Source: Anodontia alba (Eukaryota; Mollusca; Bivalvia; Lucinida; Lucinidae). Taken from it: DNA of 64,000 nt. Positions within the stretch are counted from its first letter, which is position 1. Each line of letters starts with the position of its first letter. Under the pieces are notes generated by a model. The model worked only from the letters and a program-made list of their open reading frames with translations. It was not told the DNA's origin and did no database searches. This document shows, piece by piece, positions 20,965 through 32,438 of this stretch. Position numbers and translations under genes: made by a program. The stretch lies in NCBI GenBank assembly GCA_964016985.1, contig OZ024821.1:85099035-85163034 (forward strand), read 5' to 3'.

Positions 20965-21125
20965 CAAAACAAACAAAACAAACAAACAAAAAAATTTCTA
21001 TAATAATTTAGAACTGTCACTTTCAGATTTTCACCATAATGATAAGAAAAAATTCTGGCAGGTCATACGTCACTTTGTTAAAAATAAAAATATATCGGGT
21101 AGTATACCTCTTATTACCTTTTCTG

Positions 21126-21955
21126 ATTGCAACCGAAACGTTATCCCTATTTATTTTGGTGATTTCTCAATACAAACCCTGTGTATATCGGTGATTGCAA
21201 AAATTTTCATACCCGACCCCTCTCTACATCGGTGCTTTCGGTAACTGATCTACAGATACCCATGATTTCCATAACCTGTCCCTCTCTAATTTGGTGATTT
21301 CGGTATTTCAACGGTGATTTCGGTGGATTTCGGTGATTTCGGTTTATCGTGTTACCGAACGACACTTCCGTTGTGTTCGGACAGGGAAAAAAACGTCTCG
21401 TGCAACCGTTCATCAGTTATTCATTTTGTTTCTCATCACTAATGTGATGCTCATCAGTCTAATGTGATGTGTCACACTATAGTGGTCGACATTTTTGTCA
21501 GATAAATGGCTTTTTGGTACAAACACAGTAAACTCATCAATAAAAATGGTAGGCAACCCTTTCCAAATGTAGAAAAATATGAATTCCCCACCCACAATTT
21601 CGCATGTTGTTTATTTTGTAGTGATGGGAATGGGTTGGAATTTCGTAATCGATCATCGGGAGTCTGCAACTGAACGATAACAGCTTATAATCGGAATCAG
21701 TTAGTTTTTAATAGAATGGCAGCAATTAAAACATATGGCCAGTTATTTGTGGTATTATCTAATACCTATCATACATTTTTTTTTTTCCAAATCTACCAGC
21801 AGAAAGGAATTTGCTTTATTCCAGTAGACATAATGCCTTGCAGGCAACGAGATATCCAGTTGAAAGTATAAAAAATCAATATTGATAGTGTTATGATGAC
21901 CGCTTTTTGTTTGACTAAAGATTAATTATTTTCAAGATTTTACATTAAAATCAAC
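21126..21955. other. Unassigned interval with short CGGTGATTT repeats
   Basis: GGTGATTTCGGT-type words recur between 21160 and 21345. The LINE similarity is lost at about 21125. No coding frame is recognised. Confidence 0.45.
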
Positions 21956-22039
21956 AATGGGAACATTTCATAGAAATACAGGAACACACCAAAACACTGG
22001 AACACACTGGTAAACACAGATTTTGAGATAGCCTCTCAG

Positions 22040-23140
22040 TGTATAAGATATCCAGATCTTTCACTGTCTGTAATTCTGTCAATTGCCGGCCTCGGTGGCT
22101 CAGTTGGATGCGCCGTCCGACTGGAGATCGGGAGGTTGCGGGTTCAACCCCCGCCGAGGTCGGCAACATTCTTTCGTGGAGATTGACCATGAAATATTTT
22201 CTACGGTCATTCTCTCCCTTCCGCTGATTCAAGAAGGGCAGTTGTCAGTTTCTGGCGAAAGAATGTGCACAATACTGGTTAATCGCTTAGAGGACTAAGC
22301 CTGCCCAGTAAACTTGTTAGGTAAACTGACCGTGCTCAACATGACCCCATTGGGTTGACTGGGCCGTAAAACCTCAACACAAACAAAATTCTGTCAATTG
22401 ACTACAGTCAATTATCAATTTGACAAGGCTTTCTTTGTTGGAAAAATATGATCTCCAGAAGTTTATGTCTGTTTTACTGATAATGTAGTCTTTCAACTTT
22501 TGAAAAAGGATCGTTTCTGGCCGAGTGTAAAGCTGAACATCGCAGAAGCATATGCGTAATATCTTCATCCTCCACGTAACACAGAGGACATGTTGGGTCA
22601 ATCTGGTACTGGTTAAATTTTGAGCGTAGTGATTGTACAATATAAGTCCCTGTTACAATACGACTTTTTACAACAGCACGCCGAACTTCCAGCCTTGTAG
22701 ATTCGATAGAGTCCCAAACATGATGGGTCCGACCGATCTGTAAGCATGGGATATTACAGTACTTGAGAGTGGATTTTTCATACTCTAGGCGTAGCCTCTC
22801 AGTCCAGTATTTCCTGACTGCACGCTTTGTGTTGATTTTCCACTGGTCTTTAGAGATATCCATATTGCATAAAGAGTCTATACCTGGTAGCTCATACTTT
22901 TTTAACATAAGCTGTACTCTTGTAAAAAAACTTCTTCCACCACTGTCGTAAAATAAAGTTTGTCTTTTTGCCAGAGAGATTAACTTTTAGAGTTTTCAGA
23001 TTTTAAATAGGAGAACAGCCGAATCAAATGTCTCTTGTCTAATTCTGCTTCCAGTGGCAATGCCCCTAATAAAAGGAGTACTGCTGCAGACGATGTTCTG
23101 TTTGGAAGAGCCTGAAGTTTTCGTAGTGTGTCCATATGAA
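22040..23140 (-). pseudogene. LINE C-terminal region, frameshifted
   Basis: On the minus strand, LQALPNRTSSAAVLLLLGAL and PLEAELDKRH (near 23120-23000) lead through a one-base frame change to LAKRQTLFYDSGGRSFFTRV (about 22970-22915). An open frame of 144 codons (22474-22908) follows, ending near CPLC-x7-ITHMLLRC, the zinc-knuckle-like motif after LINE reverse transcriptases. A further frame change gives FWRSYFSNKESLVKLI. The 3' part is split by the SINE. The core polymerase domain is absent. Confidence 0.72.
22085..22386 (+). mobile_element. tRNA-derived SINE1, copy 2
   Basis: tRNA-like head with A and B boxes and complete tail. AATTCTGTCAATT is duplicated exactly at 22072-22084 and 22387-22399. 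Removing the SINE rejoins the minus-strand LINE frame across CSQLTE. Confidence 0.95.
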
Positions 23141-23696
23141 AATTAAATTAATATTTTAATATATTTCTTCGAAAGAAATATCGTTTCAAGACCAAATATT
23201 AGTCTAGGAAGGACATAACACTGGTACATTTTATAAGATACTTTTGGATTAAATCCATTTGAGCCATGCAGTCCTGTCTTTATAAGAGAGTACAACGTAC
23301 GCCTTGCTAAACTAATTCTATTGTTCTGTTAAAAAGTTATTAACCATAATAAATATTATGATGGTGATTAATTATATAATCATGGGTGTTAGTTTGCATT
23401 AAACCTCATTAGGGAATATTAATGATGAGAGTGAACAAAGTATTGACAGAAGACATTACAAATACATTATCATAAAGGGACCGGAACACATTTTTATAAA
23501 ACACAGGAATGAGGTTAATTTATTGTATGCTAAGATCAAATTTATTGTTAACAACATCAGACACACAGACAGCAATTAAGTTATAAAAACGATCTTTAAT
23601 AATATAAAATGAAAAAAATTAAAGTGTATTCCGGTAATTACCGATGTGTTCCGGTGTTTTGGTGTGTTCCGGTATTTCTATGAACCCCAATGGGAA

Positions 23697-24200
23697 TACT
23701 TTTAAGCAATAGTTAAGATGGGAATAAAGTAATACCGACCAGCGGGTTTATTTTCTTCCTTTTATCCTTGCGGCAATACTCACCAGGAGCTGCCAGAGAA
23801 ATACATCTAAGTGCAAAATTGTTACTGATGACTAAATCTCGACATCACTCAATTTATACCTGCTGTTTAGAATTGTTTGGAAAGTATATTTTCACTCTAT
23901 GAGATAATAGAATAAATATTCAAATCCCCGATATAAGTTTCAGTGAACAGACGTTTATAAACAAGACGTTCGTGTAAGCAGAGAATTACGCTAAGCCAGT
24001 GACTGGCATTTTTGTTGACAAAACAGCAATTGAAAATTAAAAAAAATAAACACACAATCTAACATGGTAGTAAAGAACTTCATATCACTGATTGATTAAC
24101 TGATTTGCAAACACTATGCGCAGCATTAGAAATAAAATATACATTATGTTCTACTCAATGTTACAGGGTCGAGATTGATGGTTAGTTGATAGTTGACAGT
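23697..24200. other. Unassigned AT-rich interval
   Basis: No shared repeat or coding frame was seen. Confidence 0.4.
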
Positions 24201-24204
24201 TATA

Positions 24205-25010
24205 AATATACTTGAATAAGCAATAAAGTATACAAAGACCTGCCAGCTATACTTTTACCCGGTAAGCTACAATATACCCTGTGTATCAGTCAATAACCTG
24301 GGGTATAGCCCCCTGACACTTGGAGTGTATAACGGAATATCAGGCAGCGACAGAATATATGAAGACCTGTCAGCTACACTGTACCCCTGTGTCAGTCAGT
24401 AATGCGGGGTATAGCGGCATGTCACCTTTATTGTATATCGGAATATCTGTCAGCGACAAAGTATAGAAGACCAGTGTCCTGTCACTTTAAGTCTAAACCA
24501 GTGTATATCAGTCAGGGACAAAGTATACTACATTGTAAGACTTATTAGATAAACTGTACCTTAAAGTATAAGACTGTAAGTTGTAGCCCAGGGTATTGCC
24601 GCCTGTCACTTGGAGTGTATACAAAAATATCAGTCAGCGACAGAGTATACTAAGACCTGTAAGCTACAATAGTACCCTGTGTACTAGTCAATAACCTGGG
24701 GTATAGCCCCCTTACACTTAGAGTGTATACCGGAATATCCATCAGCGACAAAATACATGAAGACCTGTCAGCTACACTGTACCCCTGTGTCAGTCGGTAA
24801 TGCGGGGTATAGCCGCCTGTCACCTTGATTGTATACCCGAATATCTGTCAGCGATAAAGTATACGAAGACTAGTGTCAGCTATACTGTTACTCTGTATAT
24901 CAGTCAGTAACCCAGGGTATAGTGGCCTATCACTTAAAGTGTACATCCGAATATCAGTCAGCGACAAAGTATATGGAGACCTGCCAGCTACATTGTACCA
25001 GGAGAAGAGA
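24205..25010. repeat. Tandem array, unit about 105-125 bp
   Basis: About seven units contain in order GAAGACCTGTCAGCTACACT, GTACCCCTGTGTCAGTCAGT, AATGCGGGGTATAGC, CCTGTCACTT, GTGTATACCGGAATATC and GTCAGCGACAAAGTATA. Adjacent units alternate between a TAACCTGGGGTATAG form and a TAATGCGGGGTATAG form. Confidence 0.88.
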
Positions 25011-26023
25011 TAAGCAGCGTTATCTGCATATTTTACACTAGTGTCAAGTCAAGATCACAATTGTTTTGAAAATTAAGCGTACCAGAACGTTTTTCCGATA
25101 TGCAAGTCACCGACGTTTGATGTGTATCTGTTTTGTTAACATTTCTCTCCATACTCCAGACTGAGTTCTGTGTGTTCATAAATTCGAGGCAAAATTCACG
25201 CCTTTTAAGTTTACTGTCGTAAATGGATGGCAAAGCAGTCTAGATTTTTTGTTACTTTGAACATACTGTAAATCATTTTGCAACAATGCTAAAATAAAAA
25301 AAAACAGCCGGTGTCATGATCTTTCATCCCTTGAGGCTAAGAATATCGGCAGACATGTCCGTTCATCCGTGAAATATTTTACACTACACAGTCAAATAAC
25401 CTTGTTTGTTTTCCGATCGTCTGACCTCATTTTAACATGCCTGTTTCTTAGCAGTTTTCTTCTCTCGCTTTCCGTCTTTTTCTTTATCTTTTTTTCTACA
25501 AACTATTCGCACAGGAGATTTCAACAATATTTTTTTTCATTCCTATGTTTTGGGACACTGAATATTTGTCATTCGAGACTGTATTTAAATATTAACCAAA
25601 TTCGTTTGAAAGACGATTTAAAAACGCGACCACAAGCAAAATAGTACCACACCGCTTATGCGAGATATCAAAAGTTATTTATGTTGGCCCAAAACAGTTT
25701 CTGACATAATTTATCTAGTAAACATTTTGTAGATTCTCACTGGACTGCTCATTTGCACCCCCACGCGACGGCACACAATTTTGGGATGTTCTCATCACCA
25801 AGTTTCATTTTTCCTTACCCCGCATGAAGAAATCACATGCTGTAATGGCGACGTCACTTGAAATCTTTTCGAGAGGAAAAAGGAACGTATGTTCGCTAAA
25901 TTGTAGATCCTTTCCTTGTCAGAAATGAATATGAAACAGACACAAATCAAAAAAAGAAACTAAATTACCAAGCCTTGTTCTACGAAAATAGAAATTTAGC
26001 AAGAAAAAAAAGACCAAGACGTT
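25011..26023. other. Unassigned interval
   Basis: Open frames of 66 and 91 codons (25033-25233 minus, 25369-25644 plus) have no recognisable domain. The latter is Phe/Leu/Ser-rich from T-rich DNA. Confidence 0.4.
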
Positions 26024-27300
26024 TTAGCTCACCTGCTATGCTCTGGATGAGCTATTGTGACCACTTCTCTTCCGTTGTCACTTCTCGTCCGTTGTCTGTG
26101 CGTCCGTCCATTAACATTTTCAAACGACTTCTCCTCTGAAGCCCTTCAGCCAATTTTGCTCAAATTTCATATGGAGCCTCCTTAGGTTGGGGGACGAAAA
26201 ATTGCTAAATGGTAGCGGTCCATTGACCAAGATGGCCGCCATGCCCATATATGGTAAAAACCTTTAAAAATCTTCTTCTCCAGAACTGAGGATACCTTGG
26301 GGCTGAATCTTTGCATAAGTCATCGGGGACAGGAGATCTATCAAAATTGCTAAAATAAAGGTCGTATATTGACATTTGACCTTTTTACGACGTTTGCTTC
26401 CCTATGCATTTGTATGGGAAAAACCTTTAAAAATCTTCTTCTCCAAAACTCAGGATGCCTTGTGGCTGAATCTTTGCTTATATCATCGGAAACGGGAGGT
26501 CTACAGAATTGCTAAAATAATGGTCATACATTGACATTTGACCGTTTTACAGTAAGGTCAATTTTTCTTCCTTATGCATTTGTATGGCAAAAATGTTCAG
26601 AATTTCAAACGACTTCTCCTCTGGATCCTCTGGGCCAATTTTGCTCAAATTTCATATGGAGCCTCCTTAGGTTGGGGGAATGAAAGATGCTCAAATGGTC
26701 GCGGTTCGTTGACCAAGATGGCTGCTATGCCCATATATGGTAAAAACCTTTAAAAATCTTCTTCTTCAGAACTGAGGATGCCTTGGGGCTGAATCTTCGC
26801 TTAAATCATCGGGGACGGGGGTCTACAAAAATTGCTACAATAAAGGTCGTATATTGACATTTGACCTTTTTACGGCAAGGTCAAGTTTGCTTCCCTGTGC
26901 ATTTGTACGGGAAAAAAGATCTAACAAAATTGCGTTGACATTTGACCTTTTTACCTCCAATGTCAAATTTGCTTCCCCATGCATTTGTATGGGTCATATA
27001 CATTTATATTGAAAGTATCGAAGTGACTTGTAGATCAACAGTAGTTAAAATTGTTCTGACTGGAAATCTAAGATGGCCGTCAGCTTGTTTATACAATGTA
27101 TTTCCCTGCCACTGTGCTATATACATGTATAAAGTCATGATTCTTCAGAAACCATTTAGCCAATTTCCCCCAAATTTCGCATTGATCTTACTGTTGTGAT
27201 GATAGGATTGGATAGGATTGGAAAAATGTTGCATAACATCTGCATATCTGCAGTGGTTATGTCACTCAGGTGAGCGAGCCGTGGCCCATGGGCCTTTTGT
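26024..27300 (+). mobile_element. Long TTAGCTCACCTG repeat, full-length copy
   Basis: It runs from TTAGCTCACCTGCTATGCTC to TCACTCAGGTGAGCGAGCC with GTGGCCCATGGGCCTTTTGT. The two ends are inverted (AGCTCACCTG against CAGGTGAGC). The interior holds tandem subunits of roughly 250-300 bp with the words CAAGATGGCCGCCATGCCCA, AAAACCTTTAAAAATCTTCT and GACATTTGACCTTTTTA. No coding capacity. Its interior is closest to the copy at 40591-42353. Confidence 0.82.
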
Positions 27301-28200
27301 TTTTTTTTCATAACATGTTGATATCAACACGGTGCAAAGTAAACATTGAAATGATGTTTTGCGGGAAGCTGAGTAGAGATTGGAAGTCCATGGTCAGAAT
27401 GTATGGGTATGCTTCCTGTTTTGATTTGCAGTCACATATAACAGATCGTAATTGGTTTTAATTGATAATAATTTCACTTTACAACAATTGCACTCAAAAT
27501 TAAAAGACAACTGCAGACAGCAACGAACATTTTGAGTGGGGTTGGGTACTGAATTTAAATGAAAAGAAAGGAAAGAGCAGTACCACTGGGAGGATTTAAT
27601 CCAGTATTTTTTTTTTAAGGACTGTTCCTCAATTTGTTTGCAAAAGAAACCAGAAGGGAAACCAGAAAAAAATATCTGTGCCCCATTGCAGCAAATGTGG
27701 GAAGGGTTCAGCTATTATTATATTATTACCATTGAAATAAAAAGCTAAAAAATTCAGAAAAAAATCTATTTTTATTAAACTAAAAGTTGGCGATGTTTGC
27801 TGTGCAAGTAGAGTAGGTTGGGATTAACACCCTACTTCTTTGTTTTGTTGTTTTTCTCTCTGATGAGATCAAGGCACTGTGCTGAATCTACGTGTACTCC
27901 ATGGACTCACACTCCACTCATTACTTTCACTCAAGCGTTGAGGCGATTTTAATTAATGCCCACAGCATATGTCTTTTTTTCTTTTTATGGAGAAATTATC
28001 AGTCCGGTTTTTTGGTCTATTTTTACCCACCCGTTTCTTATTATATTGGGTGGGTATCAAAATTTTTCTTTTGGGTACCCTGTTTTATTAATGGGAGCAA
28101 AATTTACTGCTAATTGGGTATTTACCCCATAGATTTCGTTTGAATTGCATTTTTCGAAATTTTAATTGGGTAAATACCCCAAAAAAGCAGTTTATCTAGG
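27301..28200. other. Unassigned interval with small inverted repeat
   Basis: AATTGGGTATTTACCCCATA near 28112 and ATTGGGTAAATACCCCAA near 28164 are related and partly palindromic. No coding frame is credible. Confidence 0.4.
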
Positions 28201-28204
28201 GTGC

Positions 28205-28475
28205 TGCTTGGAATATATACATGTAGATCTATCAGAATATCAGTCAATGACAAAGTATATGAAGACCTGTCAGCTACACTGTTCTCCAGTGTATCAGTCA
28301 ATAACCTGGGATATAAAAGCCTGTCATTCGGAATGTTTCTGGAATATAGGTCAGTGATAAAGTACATGTATATGAAAACCTGTCAGATGTTGTGTACCCC
28401 GGAGTATCATACAGTGTATCAGTCAATGATGCAGGGTATGAAAGGTCTGAGTTTATGCTAGAATATCAACATATT
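28205..28475. repeat. Detached block of the 24.2-kb tandem repeat
   Basis: Two to three diverged units contain GAAGACCTGTCAGCTACACT, CAGTCAATAACCTGGGATAT and CAGTCAATGATGCAGGGTAT, the same order as at 24205-25010. Confidence 0.8.
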
Positions 28476-28796
28476 TATAAGTATGGCTTGAAAGATTGTT
28501 ATTTGTGGAAAGTCATGTTTAGTGGTGATTGTTTAAAAAAATAAATCTGTGTGTTAGTTAATAGTACTTGGATTGAATAAGATTATCATAAAAGGTCTAC
28601 TCAGTCAGTGTTGAATCTGACAGCTGGAATGCACCCCAGCACACCCGCCACCAGAAAAGCTAGTTCTTGTTCAAATAAAATTTATTATTTCAATGTTGAC
28701 GACAGTTTTATTCATTTCTAAAATGCATAAAGAGGAATAGAAAGCTTTACACCTGAAGTAAGTAAATTACCCATTGTTAACACTTTCCATGCACAA
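28476..28796. other. Unassigned interval
   Basis: No recognisable feature. Confidence 0.4.
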
Positions 28797-29080
28797 AGTT
28801 GGTTGGGTGAGGAAAAGGCGTCGTGTATCTTTCGTCACTGGGGCGTCCAACTGATATTGGCTTACAGTTGGGCAAGGCCTGCTGTCCTTGCAGCAGGTAA
28901 GGATAGAGGGGGAATGTTTTAATTTCTTCTGTTCCTTCACTTACATTAATTTTCCTTTCTCCCCTGTGTCTCTCTTTCATCTCCTCTACTACCTCTTCTA
29001 TTTCTCTTCTCCCTTTCTCTAGGAGACAACACAAAATGACCAACAAAGGGTTGACGTGTCGTTAAACCCCAACTCAGTCA
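28797..29080 (+). mobile_element. SINE-like retroposon, family SINE2, copy 1
   Basis: It shares GGGGCGTCCAACTGATATTG, GCTTACAGTTGGGCAAGGC and a CT-rich middle (CTCTCTTTCATCTCCTCTAC) with the copy at 62952-63231. It ends GGGTTGACGTGTCGTTAAAC and CCCAAC. The head is not an obvious tRNA. The tail resembles that of SINE1. No clear duplication was seen here. Confidence 0.75.
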
Positions 29081-29758
29081 ATTGACCATAAAGGAACAAT
29101 AGCACTTACTACCCCACCCATCAGTAATGTGCCAGTTCATATGTTCAGTTACTGTCAAGAAAAGGAGATTTTTTTTATATATTTTTTTTTAACCCTTAGG
29201 CTGCTTATCGCGACTATTGTCACGCTGGAGGGGTCTGCCAAATTTAAAGCCTGTCATACTTGCTATATATTAAATGCAACCATTCAGAGCAAGTGTTCTC
29301 ATACAGGAGTGAACCTACTTTCATACAAACTAGCAACTTTTCATTAGATAGTCAGGTGCTGGATTTTACCCCCCTAAAAAAGACGGAGAATACAAAATTT
29401 CAAGCTGCCATTAATTTCAGCACTCACTTAACAGATTGATCACTATTTTCTTGAAAAAAAAAAAGCCCATAACACGAATCATTTCCAGTGAGGAAGAAGT
29501 AGGAATAACAGTAGGACCTTTGTTTGTTATTCGCAATAGTACACAGTAGGCGCTGGTCTCATGTAACATTTTTTTCTTAAAGTGTCTTAAACGGTTCCCA
29601 GTTTACTTGTGACTGTCACATGACTTTCTAGTCACGTGACCATCCCTTCTCCAGTAAAATGGCCACCTACGATCAGCAAATTGTATGTGAAAATTCCATG
29701 TAATTTGAGGCAAATTTAAGCGAGTAGAGGTACCCCCTTTTACAGGCTTGATTCATTT
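29081..29758. other. Unassigned interval
   Basis: No shared repeat; a 72-codon open frame at 29129-29347 has no recognisable content. Confidence 0.4.
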
Positions 29759-30537
29759 TTAGCTCACCTGAACAACGTTCATGGAGAGCTATTGTACTAC
29801 CCCGGCATTGGCGTTGGCGTCAGCGTCCATGCAAATGTTAAAGTTTTCGTTAAAAGTTTTTAAGACCTCATTATTTCCTAACTTTGCGACCGATTTGCTT
29901 CATCTTTGGTATCATGGTACATAATGGTCCAAAATTTTGCGCAGTACCATCCCCACCACCCTAGGTCATATCAAGGTCAAGGTCACAGAATTAGAATTTA
30001 AATGTTAAAGTTTTTGTTAAAGTTTTTAAGACCTCATTATTTCCTAATCTTGCGACCGATTTGCTTCATCTTTGGTATCATGATACATATTGGTCCAAAA
30101 TTTTGCGCAGTACCATCCCCTCCACCCTAGGTCATATCAAGGTCAAGATTACAGACTTAGAATTTAAATGTCAAAGTTTTTGTTAAAGTTTTTTTAAGAC
30201 CTCATTATTTCCTAAACTTGCGACCGATTTGCTTCATCTTTGGTATCATGATATATATTGGTCCAAAATTTTGTGCAGTACTATCCCCACCACCCTAGGT
30301 CATATCAAGGTCAAGGTCACAGACTTAGAATTTGAATGTTAAAGTTTTTGTTAAAGATTTTAAGACCTCATTATTTCCTAACCTTACGACCAATTTGCTT
30401 CATCTTTCATATTATGGTACATATTGGTCCAAAATTTTGCGCAGTACCATCCCCACCACCCTAGGTCATGTCAAGGTCACAGACTTAGAATTTAAATGTT
30501 AAAATTTCATGGCGAAGGTTTTAGCATTATTTTTCCT
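29759..30537 (+). mobile_element. Long TTAGCTCACCTG repeat, 3'-truncated
   Basis: The 5' hairpin AGCTCACCTGAACAACGTTC with ATGGAGAGCT is followed by about four tandem units of about 160-180 bp (TTAAGACCTCATTATTTCCT, CTTCATCTTTGGTATCATG, CACCCTAGGTCATATCAAGG). It stops at about 30510, where an H1 hairpin and a microsatellite follow. No 3' end is present. Confidence 0.78.
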
Positions 30538-30626
30538 ATTTCTGCTCGGGGACGTGGATTGTGGGTGGAACTGCCTCACCGAGGCAGTTCTGACGGGTGC
30601 CCGCAGTCGTGTTTTGGGCGGAAATA
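30538..30626. repeat. Hairpin MITE, family H1
   Basis: ATTTCTGCTCGGGGACGTGG and TGGAACTGCCTC pair with GAGGCAGTTCTGACGGG and GGGCGGAAAT. G-T mismatches show it is older than the copy at 1052. Confidence 0.65.
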
Positions 30627-30714
30627 TGAAGAATATCAGAGGTTTTTTACTGAAAATTTTCAGTTTTTGGAGATGAAAAGTTCTATATATTTTAATAGGA
30701 GTTTTTTCCTAATG

Positions 30715-30829
30715 GTGTGTGTGTGTGTGTATATACATGTATATATATGTATATGTATGTGTATGTGTATATATGTATGTGTGCACATGTATGTATGTAT
30801 GTGTGTATATGTGTGTGTATGTATATGTA

Positions 30830-30902
<73 letters not shown>

Positions 30903-30903
30903 G
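30715..30903. repeat. Compound (TG)/(TA) microsatellite
   Basis: TG, TATG and TGTA steps change to about 28 pure TA steps. Three overlapping Tyr/Ile/Val/Cys-repeat frames here are artefacts. Confidence 0.97.
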
Positions 30904-31626
30904 TTGAGAGGTAATCATTAACAGTGCAAATAATTTGTTTACCTGGGCCTTTTGGCTTTCGTCTTCTTCAGAGGTTTTCTATTTTAAAAAAAAGGACATA
31001 AAATGTAAAATTTACGAATAAAAGATTATGCCCTTTTCGGCCCATGTTATCTAGCCCGCTGCGACTTAATAACTGATCGTGTTTAGATATATGTGAAATG
31101 TAAACAATGCGCGTAAACACAACATGCAAAAAGTAGAAAGTTTATCTTCAAAATGTATAAAGCTTATCTTTACTATCAACACCACTGTGTCCATATACGC
31201 AATTTATACGATGCACATAAACCTTACACCAAAAGGGATATACACCAGAATGAGTGTTTTACACCAATACATAAGGCAAATGGGCCCAACTTGCATAAAA
31301 TCATATGAACAAAACGTACCACATAAGCTGTCGCATGCCCTGACAACCTGTCCAAAACTTTGGGATCAGTTTAGTTCAGAGAAATAATATGTTAAACCTT
31401 GAAGAAAAAAAATATTTGGAAACTGATTGGCTATTACTATAACAACCCAGTAATCAATATCAGAGACAGTTTGAGCAGATGCTGGGAAGGCCATTTGGGC
31501 ATTCTTGTCAATTTCTTACTGCATATGCCTGACTTCTTAGAGACATTGATCCATTCTGTGGCTGAGGTTCCCTCTTGGCCTGCTTTGTGTAAGCAAGCAG
31601 CAGAGGTTCAGACGGGACTGCCAGTG
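30904..31626. other. Unassigned interval
   Basis: Open frames of 80-87 codons (31124-31387, 31399-31641) have no recognisable domain. Confidence 0.35.
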
Positions 31627-31936
31627 TTTGTTTGTTTGTGATGAGGTTTTACGGCCCAGTCAACCCAATGGGGTCATGTCGAGCGCGGTCAGTTTACCTA
31701 ACCACACGTTTACTGGGCTGGCTTAGTCCTCTAAGCGATTAACCAGTATTGTGCACATTCTTTCGCCAGTAACTGACAATTGCCCTTCTTGAATCAGCGG
31801 AAGGGAGAGAATGACCGTAGAAAATATTTCATGATCAATCTCCATGAAAGAATGTTGATGACCTCGGCGGGTGTTGAACCCGTGACCTCCTGGTCTCCAG
31901 TTGGACGGCGCATCCAACTGAGCCACCGAGGCCAGC
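31627..31936 (-). mobile_element. tRNA-derived SINE1, copy 3 (minus strand)
   Basis: The reverse complement has the tRNA-like head (GCTGGCCTCGGTGGCTCAG), B box GGTTCAACACC and the usual tail, ending in a TTTG-type A-rich run. No convincing target duplication was found. Confidence 0.88.
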
Positions 31937-32438
31937 CAAACTGTGCATGCCTGTCTGGACGTCTGATGTTTGCATGCCCAATATGGTGTTTTGCTTTATA
32001 TGCATGTGACATGGATCTTGTCTTTGATAAGGAATTTGTATGGAGAAAGAGCTGAAGTAACACGAAAAACAAACTTGAAACTGTTTATAGTATTTGCTAT
32101 TACATAAAACTAATAATGTAACATAACATAAAACTAATAATGTAACATCTTGTATTACAATTACTCTATGATTTTCTGATAGGAAGGTAAAAATTCTAGT
32201 ACAATTCTCCACTCTTTTCCAGCTATATCTGTATTTTCGAAAAATTTGTTGTGAGATAATTGAAAGATGAGTAAACTATAAGTGTAAACCCATCCAAGAT
32301 ATTTGTTAACTCAAATGTGTTCAAACATGTTTGTTTGTTTGTTATACTTTATTTTTCTATTATCTATCTTTCTTCCTTGCTATCATGAGTCATTCAGGAC
32401 GGTCAGTTTTCTTTATGGTATACACTTTTTCCTTTAAA
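31937..32438. other. Interval left of the L1/Tx1-like LINE
   Basis: It contains a direct repeat of AACATAAAACTAATAATGTA near 32100-32145. No LINE ORF1 sequence could be recognised, so the LINE is probably 5'-truncated near ORF2. Confidence 0.4.

Larger units (their letters stand above)
19480..21125 (+). mobile_element. CR1-like non-LTR retrotransposon remnant with 2A motif
   Basis: Fragments in order: a hydrophobic stretch ending DIELNPGP (19616-19639), a 2A-type motif; an AP-type endonuclease start with KLEYIRENFLDYNIL and FSETPLDD (to 19766); its continuation ISNDVLILSDFFDAPYRKDR then GGGLLVYIN (from 20004); a VGDLNDDF-like block near 20288; and the linker preceding reverse transcriptase (PDDKPWFDFEIR near 20765, FYNNLELSLSDFHHNDKKKF near 20995). 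No reverse transcriptase domain follows. Frameshifts and stops are frequent, so it is dead. 2A motifs N-terminal to the endonuclease are known from non-LTR retrotransposons of molluscs and other invertebrates. A MITE interrupts the endonuclease and a CA microsatellite expands in the linker. Confidence 0.8.
21964..23688. mobile_element. 1.7-kb element with about 46-bp terminal inverted repeats
   Basis: TTCATAGAAATACAGGAACA and CACCAAAACACTGGAACACA at the left are inverted at the right as TGTGTTCCGGTGTTTTGGTG and TGTTCCGGTATTTCTATGAA. Both outer flanks carry AATGGGAA (21956-21963 and 23689-23696), consistent with an 8-bp target duplication as made by hAT-like elements. The left terminus lacks the CCCC/GGGG seen at the right. 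The cargo is LINE reverse-transcriptase C-terminal sequence on the minus strand plus a SINE; no transposase was recognised. Confidence 0.62.

Noticed and set aside
22083..22298. Open frame reading MPASVAQLDAPSDWR across SINE copies
   Set aside because: The frame simply follows the tRNA-like head and body of SINE1 and recurs wherever the SINE does.
24205..25010. CRISPR-like or rDNA spacer array
   Set aside because: Whole units of about 110 bp repeat without unique spacers and no rRNA sequence is adjacent.
30717..30914. Three overlapping Tyr/Val/Ile/Cys repeat proteins
   Set aside because: Translation of a TG/TA microsatellite in different frames.
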